The translations under genes were made by a program, and so were the position numbers. Positions 34,645-41,242 of a stretch of 64,000 bases of DNA are shown here, piece after piece (within the stretch, counting starts at the first letter, position 1; the number at the start of each line of letters is the position of its first letter). The notes beneath the pieces were generated by a model. That model was not told the origin of the DNA. It made no database searches and was given only the letters and a program-made list of their open reading frames with translations. This stretch comes from DATEPR01 sp036273855 (GTDB lineage Bacteria > Actinomycetota > Actinomycetes > Mycobacteriales > Pseudonocardiaceae), in the NCBI GenBank assembly GCA_036273855.1, contig DASUGU010000068.1, positions 50,676 to 114,675 on the forward strand, written 5' to 3'.

Positions 34645-35771
34645 CGATGTGCAGGGCACTCGTCGTCGGGGGCACCGGCCCGTCCGGACCGCACGTGGTG
34701 GACGGCCTGCTTGATCGCGGGTACCAGGTGACGGTGTTCCACTCCGGGCGGCACGAGGTGGACTTCGCCGGTCCGGTCGAGCACGTGCACGGTGACGCCC
34801 ACTTCGCCGCCGGCATCGCGGACTGCCTCGGCGGGCGGACGTTCGACCTCGTGGTGGCCATGTACGGGCGGCTGCGGCTGATCGCCGACTGGGCCGCCGG
34901 CCGCACCGACCGGTTCGTCGGCGTCACCGGCACGGCCGGGTACGCGGAGCGGGACGACCCGCGCTGGGGCGAGCTGGGCAGGGAACTGTTACCCGACGAG
35001 TCGGGCCCGTGGCTGCTCGGCCCGGACATCGCGCCGTTCCAGTTCAAGATCCACCAGGCCGAGGAACATGTCCTGGCCCGGCATGCCGAGGGTGCGTTCC
35101 TCGGGTCGGTGCTGCGACCGCCGAACATGTACGGGCCCCGGCAGATCGGACCCGAGGACTGGTCGGTGGTGCGGCGGATCCTGGACGGGCGGCGCCGGAT
35201 CGTCGTGCCGGACGGCGGGTTGAAGATCGACGCGCGCATCCACGTCCGCAACTTCGCCGCCGCCGTGCTGTGCCTGGTCGACCGGCCGGAGGCCGGTGCC
35301 GGCCGCCGGTTCAACGTGCGCGACGAAGCGTTGTACAGCATGCGGCAGCGGGTGGCGCTGATCGCGCGGACATTGGGCGTGGAGATCGAGCAGGTGCCGA
35401 TTCCGTTCGAGTACGCCAGGCCCAGCCATCCGTGCTGGCGCTGGAGCGCCGTGCACCGGGCGGTGGACGACAGCGCGATCCGGGCGATCGGCCACACCGA
35501 CGTGATCAGTGCGGCCGACGGGATCCAGGACGCGGTGCGGTGGCTGGTGGACCACCGCCCGGAGCCCGGCGGCGAGGCGGAACGCCAACTGGGCGACCCG
35601 TTCGACTACGCGGCCGAGGACCGGTTGCTTGCGGCGTGGGACGGAGTGGTCGCGACCCTCGGTCAGGTGGAGTACACGCTACCCGTTGCGGCGCACCGCT
35701 ATCGGCACCCGACCGAGCACGACGAGGAGTGGGTGCGCCCCGCCGAATCGACCTACGACCCCGGTGTGTGA
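34641..35771 (+). CDS. NAD-dependent epimerase/dehydratase-like protein, module B
   Basis: About 376 residues with a VVGGTGPSG Rossmann motif. The catalytic YxxxK is replaced by PFQFKIHQAEE (Phe, shortened spacing), as in the module A copy. The GTG at 34641 overlaps the previous stop; an ATG six bases later is equally possible. The last codons and the stop lie inside a 30-base sequence that recurs twice in the following gap. Confidence 0.82.
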   Translation: MTMCRALVVGGTGPSGPHVVDGLLDRGYQVTVFHSGRHEVDFAGPVEHVHGDAHFAAGIADCLGGRTFDLVVAMYGRLRLIADWAAGRTDRFVGVTGTAGYAERDDPRWGELGRELLPDESGPWLLGPDIAPFQFKIHQAEEHVLARHAEGAFLGSVLRPPNMYGPRQIGPEDWSVVRRILDGRRRIVVPDGGLKIDARIHVRNFAAAVLCLVDRPEAGAGRRFNVRDEALYSMRQRVALIARTLGVEIEQVPIPFEYARPSHPCWRWSAVHRAVDDSAIRAIGHTDVISAADGIQDAVRWLVDHRPEPGGEAERQLGDPFDYAAEDRLLAAWDGVVATLGQVEYTLPVAAHRYRHPTEHDEEWVRPAESTYDPGV

Positions 35772-35781
35772 GCCGCGACCG
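35752..35781. repeat. 30-bp direct repeat, copy 1
   Basis: Contains the final codons and stop of the module B epimerase gene. It differs from copy 2 at five of 30 positions and from copy 3 at four. The last 14 bases, GTGAGCCGCGACCG, are identical in all three copies. Confidence 0.8.
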
Positions 35782-36071
35782 CAGCCGGTTCGGCTGCGCG
35801 GCTTCTCACGGCATCGCCAGGCGGGTCGCCCTACGATCCTGGCTGGTGAGCCGCGACCGAGGATCGGATCGGCTGGGTGGGCTGATCGTCGGATGGCCCC
35901 GGCGGGTGGGAGCGCGGCCACATGGCAAGTGGCGGCGCCACGAGCCGCGAACCGTTCGATCGGGCTGGCGGCGGATCGGTTGCTGGCGGGGTTGGCTGGG
36001 CCGGTGTGGTTGTGCGGCCGCGGATCCCTCCATCGCGCGGTTGCTCGCCGCCATCGTCCGGGTCGGCTGTC
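35772..36071. other. 300-base gap between convergent epimerase and GntR genes
   Basis: I see no gene here. The gap holds copy 2 of the 30-bp repeat and lies between copies 1 and 3, which cover the 3' ends of the two convergent genes. No clear terminator hairpin with a T-run was found. Confidence 0.6.
35830..35859. repeat. 30-bp direct repeat, copy 2
   Basis: Middle copy, in non-coding DNA, starting 78 bases after copy 1. It is the most diverged copy in its first half; its last 14 bases match the others exactly. Confidence 0.75.
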
Positions 36072-36100
36072 CTACACCCCGGGCGTGTGAGCCGCGACCG
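36071..36100. repeat. 30-bp direct repeat, copy 3
   Basis: Covers the stop codon and last nine codons of the convergent GntR gene (minus strand). It starts 241 bases after copy 2. Confidence 0.8.
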
Positions 36101-36788
36101 CCCTGCGTAGCTCGGCGGCTGTCGGCGCGTCGCCGTCCTGGACGTCGTCCTCGATGACGTGCAACGTCTTCAGGTGGGCGATCACGTCCTGGGCCGCGGC
36201 TCGGATGTGTTCGGACGCGGCCCGTTCCGCGCCTTCGGCGTCGCCGCGTTCGATGCAGTCCACGATCAGCGCGTGCTGTTTGATGACCGTGTCCGAATGG
36301 TGCAGTACCTCGGAGATGTAGCCGCGCGGCGTGTTCATCATGCGCAGCAGCGAACGCAGCCGGGCGGACGCGCCGGCGTGGTTGACCCTGCGGTGGAACT
36401 CCCAGTTGAGCGTGGTGGCGCGGTCGGAGTCCTGTGTGGTGAGTGCGTCCTCCAGTTGCGCGGACAGGGTCCGCAGGTCGGCGACCAGTTCCGGGGTGGC
36501 CACCCGCGCGGCCCGGCGGGCGGCGATGCCGTGCAGGAAGCCGTCCAGCTCGTAGATCTCGTCGATGTCCTCCACGGTGAGCGGCGCGACCCGCACCACC
36601 CGGCCGTCCTGGGTGAGCACGCCCTGGGCCAGCAGTTCCCGGATCGCGTCCCTGGCCGGCATCCGGCTGGTGCCGAAGCGCTCCGAGACGTCGTCCTGGG
36701 TGAGGCGCTCCCTGGGCCGCAACCGGCCCAGCAGTATGTCCCTGGTCAGCCGGCGCGCGATCGAGTCGCCGAATGTCCTGTCATCCAC
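36072..36788 (-). CDS. GntR-family regulator, FadR/FCD subfamily
   Basis: 238 residues: N-terminal winged HTH (LTQDDVSERFGTSRMPARDAIRELLAQGVLTQ, about residues 25-57) and a C-terminal all-helical FCD ligand domain with metal-type histidines (EFHRRVNHA, later HSDTVIKQHALIVD). It faces away from the catabolic operon and its own upstream region holds an operator almost identical to that before the TRAP genes. It probably represses the operon until an organic acid or its CoA ester binds. Confidence 0.93.
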   Translation of the reverse strand: MDDRTFGDSIARRLTRDILLGRLRPRERLTQDDVSERFGTSRMPARDAIRELLAQGVLTQDGRVVRVAPLTVEDIDEIYELDGFLHGIAARRAARVATPELVADLRTLSAQLEDALTTQDSDRATTLNWEFHRRVNHAGASARLRSLLRMMNTPRGYISEVLHHSDTVIKQHALIVDCIERGDAEGAERAASEHIRAAAQDVIAHLKTLHVIEDDVQDGDAPTAAELRRAVAAHTPGV

Positions 36789-36815
36789 CGCGTCCGCTCC
36801 CCAGGTCGGGCCTTT

Positions 36816-36836
36816 CGTATACGAACAGCGTATGCG
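36816..36836. promoter_or_regulatory. GntR-type operator before the regulator gene
   Basis: CGTATAC (36816-36822), seven-base spacer, GTATGCG (36830-36836). It lies 28 bases before the GntR start codon and matches the TRAP-operon site in both halves and in four spacer bases, so autoregulation is likely. Confidence 0.75.
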
Positions 36837-36889
36837 ATAAACCGCGCCTGCGGGCTGTGGTCTTCACCCTACGGAACGGACCGTCGTCC

Positions 36890-37471
36890 TCACTGGTCCT
36901 GGTAGAGGTCGGCCAGCAGGCCGATCGCGCGGTCGAACACCTCCGGGGTGACCAGGCCAGGGGCCAGGCGCTGGTAGATCTGCAGGCCGACCACGAGTGA
37001 CTGCCCGATGGCCCAGGCCTGGACGGGCGTGGCGCCCACGGGGTACTCGTCACCCTCGACGTCGGCGAACTCCTGGAGCCGGCCCTGGAGTCCGCTGCTG
37101 TAGCGCCGTAGCAGGTCCGGGGCGCGCAGCAGCGCGGCGAAGAACTCCAGATACATCGCCAGTTCCGCCTTGTCGCCCGGTTCTTCCACGGCGACGGCGC
37201 GGCTGAACTCGGCGAGGCGCTCCCGCAGCGGCCGCGACTCGTCGTTGAGCACGGTCACGTAGTCGGGGGTCGTGTCGCGGCCTGCTTCGATCGCGCTGAG
37301 CAGGAGATCCTCCTTGCTGGCGAAGTGCCCGTAGATGGCGCCCTTGGTCACCTCCGCCGCTTCCGCGATCTGCTCCAGCGACGTCGCGGCGTAGCCACGG
37401 TCGCGGAACAGCCGCTTCGCCTCCGCCAGCAGCCGCTGCCGCGTGCGCTCCTTGGACTCCGCTCTGGTCAT
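36890..37471 (-). CDS. TetR-family regulator
   Basis: 193 residues: N-terminal TetR HTH (KERTRQRLLAEAKRLFRDRGYAATSLEQIAEAAEVTKGAIYGHFASKEDL) and a helical ligand domain. The start was placed at the ATG at 37471, though a GTG at 37486 is in frame. It diverges from the P450 gene with under 100 bases between, and the gap contains palindromes, so the P450 gene is the probable target. Confidence 0.92.
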   Translation of the reverse strand: MTRAESKERTRQRLLAEAKRLFRDRGYAATSLEQIAEAAEVTKGAIYGHFASKEDLLLSAIEAGRDTTPDYVTVLNDESRPLRERLAEFSRAVAVEEPGDKAELAMYLEFFAALLRAPDLLRRYSSGLQGRLQEFADVEGDEYPVGATPVQAWAIGQSLVVGLQIYQRLAPGLVTPEVFDRAIGLLADLYQDQ

Positions 37472-37509
37472 TCTGGCCACGCCCACATCCTGTCACATTG
37501 ACATACCAG

Positions 37510-37546
37510 CGGCATACGAATACCGTCGGAACTCTGATACCATCAG
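37510..37546. promoter_or_regulatory. Operator-like palindromes between TetR and P450 genes
   Basis: Two elements are seen: an imperfect 16-bp palindrome CGGCATACGAATACCG (37510-37525) and the perfect CTGAT-ACC-ATCAG (37534-37546). The second lies just before a TATATG -10-like sequence (37547-37552) for the P450 gene. Either may bind the TetR protein. The segment GAACTCTG at 37529-37536 also occurs (reverse strand) in the TRAP-operon GntR site, a weak hint of co-regulation. Confidence 0.5.
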
Positions 37547-37568
37547 TATATGAACGAAGGAGTGGGGG

Positions 37569-38849
37569 ATGGGTCTCGGGGAGCGAGTCAAGAACCACGT
37601 GGTCGAACCGGCGGTGCTGCGGCTGTTGCAGTGGCGAGGCGATCCGGTCTCCAGGCTCCTGCTCCCGTCGACGAAGGCCGACCCCTACCCGTTGTGCGCG
37701 CGGCTGCGGCAGCGCGGCCTGGTGCGCAGCCCACTCGGCGTGTTCGCGGCGGCCGACCACGCCACGGTGGCGAGCATCCTGCGGGACCGGCGGTTCAGCA
37801 GCTCACCGGTGCACCAGCGCGGCTACCGGCCGCCGTCCTACCCGCCGGACGATCCACGAGCCGAACTGCCTACCTCACACCTGCTGACGATGGACCCACC
37901 CGACCACACGCGGCTGCGCCGGCTCGTGGCTGGTGCGTTCACCCCGACGGCCGTCGCCGGACTCGAACCGTGGATCCGTGACGTGGTGGTCCGGCTGCTG
38001 GCGGCCGCGGACGGAGCGGTCGGCTTCGACCTGATCGACGCCCTGGCGTTCCCGCTGCCGATCGCGGTCATCTGCCATCTGCTCGGCGTACCAGCCGAGG
38101 ATCAGGCCCGGTTCCGGGCCTGGGGTCAGGACGTGGCCGCCACCCTGGACCCGCAGACCGCGGCGACCGCGCAGACCCGCGCCGCCGAACTGGCGCTGAC
38201 CGGCTACCTGCGGGACCTGGTGCGCGAGCGCCGGGCCGATCCCGACGACAGCATCCTGTCCGCACTGATCACGGCCGAGGACGAGGGCGACCGGCTCAGT
38301 TCCGGCGAGGTGGTGAGCACGGCGTTGCTGCTGCTGATCGCCGGGTTCGAGACCACCGTGAACCTGATCGGCAACGGCACGGTCGCCCTGCTGGGCGACC
38401 CGGACGGCTGGCACCGGCTGCGCCGGGAGCCGGCCCTGATACCCGCGGCGATCGACGAGATGCTCCGCTACGACAGCCCGGTCCAGTTGACCTCCCGGAT
38501 CGCCACCGAGGACGTCGAGGTCGGCGACACCGTGATCGCTGCGGGTCGGCCCGTCATCGCGTTCATCGGCGGCGCGAACCGTGACCCGGTCGTCTTCGAG
38601 CAGCCCGACCGGTTCCGGATCGACCGACCCGGTCCCGGCCGGCACCTGTGCTTCTCGCTCGGCGTTCATCACTGCCTCGGCGCCGCGCTGGCCCAGCTGG
38701 AGGCCCGCATCGCCATCGAGGAGTTGACCCGGCGATACCCGGCGCTCGAACCGGCCGCCCCGCCGACCCGGCGCCCACTACTCGTGTTGCGCGGGTTCGA
38801 AAGCGTGCCCGTCCGCACCACGCGAACGCCGGCTCGGTCCGCCGCTTAG
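37569..38849 (+). CDS. Cytochrome P450
   Basis: 426-residue bacterial P450. The haem ligand is Cys369 in FSLGVHHCLGAALA, the oxygen-activating I-helix motif is AGFETT (258-263), and the K-helix ExxR is Glu297-Arg300. An AAGGAG site precedes the ATG at 37569. No ferredoxin or reductase is adjacent, so redox partners come from elsewhere. It might hydroxylate the substrate of the neighbouring catabolic operon or act separately under TetR control. The 3' end overlaps the convergent SDR gene by four bases. Confidence 0.95.
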   Translation: MGLGERVKNHVVEPAVLRLLQWRGDPVSRLLLPSTKADPYPLCARLRQRGLVRSPLGVFAAADHATVASILRDRRFSSSPVHQRGYRPPSYPPDDPRAELPTSHLLTMDPPDHTRLRRLVAGAFTPTAVAGLEPWIRDVVVRLLAAADGAVGFDLIDALAFPLPIAVICHLLGVPAEDQARFRAWGQDVAATLDPQTAATAQTRAAELALTGYLRDLVRERRADPDDSILSALITAEDEGDRLSSGEVVSTALLLLIAGFETTVNLIGNGTVALLGDPDGWHRLRREPALIPAAIDEMLRYDSPVQLTSRIATEDVEVGDTVIAAGRPVIAFIGGANRDPVVFEQPDRFRIDRPGPGRHLCFSLGVHHCLGAALAQLEARIAIEELTRRYPALEPAAPPTRRPLLVLRGFESVPVRTTRTPARSAA

Positions 38850-39544
38850 GCGAGTGACGGGTACAGCGCGGCGACGCCACCCGCCAGGCCGGCCTGGACC
38901 TGCCGGCTGAGGTCGTCGGCGAGGATCTCGGGGTCGCCTGCCTCGATGCCGTCGATCGCCAGTTTCGCGATGGCGGCTGGGTCGGACTTGGGGCCGTCGA
39001 TGTGGCGGGCCATGTCCGTGTCCATGTAGCCGACGTGCAGTGCGCTGACCGTGGTGCCCTGCGGCGCGAGTTCCTGGCGGAGGGCGTTGGTCAGCGACCA
39101 CTCGGCGGACTTGGCAGCGCAGTAGGCGCCGCTGCCGGGGAGGCTGAACCAGGACAGGACGGACAGGATGTTCAGGACGGCGCTCTCCGGCTGTTCCGCT
39201 AGGCCGGGGGCGAACGCCCGGACGACGTTCAGGGTGCCGAAGTAGTGGGTGTCCATCTCCAGCCGGACGTCGGCGATGTCGCCGGTGAGCACGGACGCCT
39301 GCGCCGACGAACCGGCGTTGTTGACCAGGATCGAGACGCCGCCGGTGGCGGCCACCGCTGCGGCGACCGATGCCGGGTCGGTGATGTCCAGCGCGACGGG
39401 CGTGACACCCGCCAGGTCGACCGAGTCGGGGTTGCGGGCGCCCGCGTACACGGTGGCGCCCCGGTCGCGGAGTTGTTCCGCGAGGTGCCGGCCGAGTCCT
39501 CGGTTGGCTCCGGTGACGAGTGCTGTCCTGCCGTCGATCCGCAT
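38846..39544 (-). CDS. Short-chain dehydrogenase/reductase
   Basis: 232-residue classical SDR: cofactor motif TGANRGLG, NNAGSS, and active-site YCAAK (Tyr and Lys). The start at 39544 has a strong AGGAGG ribosome site. It diverges from an HxlR regulator gene, the usual arrangement for redox-responsive SDR genes in actinomycetes. Confidence 0.92.
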   Translation of the reverse strand: MRIDGRTALVTGANRGLGRHLAEQLRDRGATVYAGARNPDSVDLAGVTPVALDITDPASVAAAVAATGGVSILVNNAGSSAQASVLTGDIADVRLEMDTHYFGTLNVVRAFAPGLAEQPESAVLNILSVLSWFSLPGSGAYCAAKSAEWSLTNALRQELAPQGTTVSALHVGYMDTDMARHIDGPKSDPAAIAKLAIDGIEAGDPEILADDLSRQVQAGLAGGVAALYPSLA

Positions 39545-39553
39545 GGCGTCCTC

Positions 39554-39590
39554 CTGAGTAGGCTTTTCCAACCTAGCATTGCTGAGTAGG
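39554..39590. promoter_or_regulatory. Direct repeats in the SDR/HxlR divergent promoter region
   Basis: CTGAGTAGG occurs at 39554-39562 and again at 39582-39590, a 28-base period, in the 74-base gap between divergent genes. The second copy forms a loose inverted pair with CCTA at 39572-39575. This is a plausible HxlR binding region. Confidence 0.5.
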
Positions 39591-39618
39591 AAATGACAAC
39601 TCAGGGTAGGCTGGCCGT

Positions 39619-40059
39619 ATGCCCAAGCCCCTGGATCCGGTGTGCTCGATCGCCCGCAGCCTCGGCGTGCTCGGTGAGCGGTGGGCGTTCCTCATCCTGC
39701 GGGAGGCGCTGCTGGGCACCACCCGGTTCGCCGAGTTCCGCGACCGGCTCGCGGTCGCCCCGGACGTGCTGACCGACCGGCTGGCCACGCTGGTCGAGTA
39801 CGGCGTGCTGACCCGCGAGCCGTACCAGGAGCCCGGCACCCGGACCCGGTATGCCTACCTGCTGACGCCGGCCGGCAAGGAACTCAGCGTGGTGCTGGGC
39901 GCGCTGATGCAGTGGGGCGACGAACACCTGCCGCGCCCGGAAGGGCCCAGCATGGTGCAGCGGATGCGCGGCACGAACCGACCGGTGCACGTCGGCTTCG
40001 TCGACGACCGAGGCCGGGAGGTCCCGCTCGCCCAGGTCACCACCGTGCCGGCGGCGTAG
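39619..40059 (+). CDS. HxlR-family transcriptional regulator
   Basis: 146 residues with the HxlR winged helix: VCSIARSLGVLGERWAFLILREALLGTTRFAEFRDRLAVAPDVLTDRLATLVEYGVL. A Cys near the N-terminus (DPVCSIARS) is at the position used for redox sensing in many HxlR proteins. It probably regulates the divergent SDR gene and itself. Confidence 0.93.
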   Translation: MPKPLDPVCSIARSLGVLGERWAFLILREALLGTTRFAEFRDRLAVAPDVLTDRLATLVEYGVLTREPYQEPGTRTRYAYLLTPAGKELSVVLGALMQWGDEHLPRPEGPSMVQRMRGTNRPVHVGFVDDRGREVPLAQVTTVPAA

Positions 40060-40692
40060 TCAGAACACCGACGCCGTCGTGCGCTGCCACTGTGCCCGGC
40101 CGCACGACCGGCACGGCGCGTCCCGCAGGCCGATGTCGTGCCGCGCCAGGCCCAGTTCGGCGATACGGTCCTCGACATAGCGGGTGTAGGGAGCCCCGGT
40201 CTCGCCGACGGGCCACCACGGCCCGTCGTAGGAGTCGGTCAGCCTGCGGGGCACCACCCAGGTCGCCCATCCGGCCGCGGCTCCTGATTCGGCGCAGTCC
40301 GGCGGGACACAACCACTGCCGCAGGCCAGGCACCGGTACCAGACCAGGGAACCGAGGCCCCCCGACGCCGTGATCTGGATGAAGCGGTCCCGATCGACCT
40401 CGGCGGAGGTCGCCGCCGCCGTCGACGCGTTGATCAGTTGGCTGATGGCGGCGTCCAGCCATGGATCGTCGGTGTACCACCAGTCGTCCAACGAACCCAT
40501 GCCACCCCTGGCCTGCCGATGGTGGCCGGTCGTGCGGTCGGCGCGCCAGGTGTCGAGATCCTGCCGCATCCACTGCCCCCAGTGCTGCTCGCCGCAGACG
40601 CCGAACAACTCGATCAGGCCGATCAGCGCCCGTTCGTACAGCTCACCGGCAGGCCCGGCAGCGGTGGCCAGAACCGGCGGGCCTGCCGTCAT
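40060..40692 (-). CDS. Cys-rich hypothetical protein of the TIR island
   Basis: 210 residues, not recognised. It has two Cys clusters that could bind zinc: CLACGSGC followed by PDC near residue 125, and CRSCG near residue 197. The remainder is mixed helical with many Trp. Its ATG overlaps the stop of the TIR gene by four bases, so it is translationally coupled to it and likely part of the same system, for example as a partner, antitoxin or effector. The start at 40692 was chosen for that overlap. Confidence 0.65.
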   Translation of the reverse strand: MTAGPPVLATAAGPAGELYERALIGLIELFGVCGEQHWGQWMRQDLDTWRADRTTGHHRQARGGMGSLDDWWYTDDPWLDAAISQLINASTAAATSAEVDRDRFIQITASGGLGSLVWYRCLACGSGCVPPDCAESGAAAGWATWVVPRRLTDSYDGPWWPVGETGAPYTRYVEDRIAELGLARHDIGLRDAPCRSCGRAQWQRTTASVF

Positions 40693-41240
40693 CGGCCGGC
40701 CCGCCGGACCTTGCGCAGCATCTCGTGGGCCAGTTCGTCGGGCTCGTAGTCCTCCGCCCGCAGGTAGCCGACGTGCGGGTGCAACATGTCGGCCGGGACG
40801 TCCACCTCGCCGATGAGCACGGGCAGAAGGTAGCCACCGCCCAGTGCGACGTCCGTCCACATCGCGGCGAGGAACTCGTCCGACGCCACCGGTCGGCGGA
40901 AGTAGTCGGCCGAGATGAACGCCACGACGAACCGCGCGCTGGTCCGGTAGGCCCGGCGTTGCGCGGTCAGGAAGTTCTCCCCCCACAGTTCGTTGACCAG
41001 GTCCTTGTCGTACCGCACCCGCAGGCCCAGCTGTTCACACGCGGTCTTCGTGTCCTCGACGTACTCGCGGTCCGAACTGGCGAACGAGAACGCGAGGTCG
41101 TACTGCTCGCCGGACTCCGGTCGCTGCGGGATCGGCTCGGGCGTCGGCCTGGGCCGCCTGCGCGTGCCGCTGGCGTCGATCGTGTTGTGGTTGCCGATGG
41201 ACGTCGCCTCGACCGGTCCGTTGAACGTGAACTCCGCCAT
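40689..41240 (-). CDS. TIR-domain protein with N-terminal amyloid-like motif
   Basis: 183 residues. A TIR domain spans about 47-160: YDLAFSFASSDREYV (box 1), RVRYDKDLVNELWGENF, and SADYFRRPVASDEFLAAMW, where Glu122 is at the place of the NADase catalytic Glu. Residues 3-21 (EFTFNGPVEATSIGNHNTI) resemble RHIM/BASS amyloid signalling motifs, with a xIGxxNx core. Nearly the same motif ends the neighbouring membrane protein. NAD cleavage after amyloid-templated assembly is inferred from other TIR systems. A Pro-rich linker joins motif and domain. Confidence 0.85.
   Translation of the reverse strand: MAEFTFNGPVEATSIGNHNTIDASGTRRRPRPTPEPIPQRPESGEQYDLAFSFASSDREYVEDTKTACEQLGLRVRYDKDLVNELWGENFLTAQRRAYRTSARFVVAFISADYFRRPVASDEFLAAMWTDVALGGGYLLPVLIGEVDVPADMLHPHVGYLRAEDYEPDELAHEMLRKVRRAGR
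41184..41231. repeat. 48-bp imperfect direct repeat, copy in the TIR gene
   Basis: Encodes (minus strand) the N-terminal amyloid-like motif of the TIR protein. By hand count 37 of 48 bases match the copy at 41258-41305 without gaps, so the two motifs are probably a duplication rather than chance. Confidence 0.8.
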
Positions 41241-41242
41241 GG

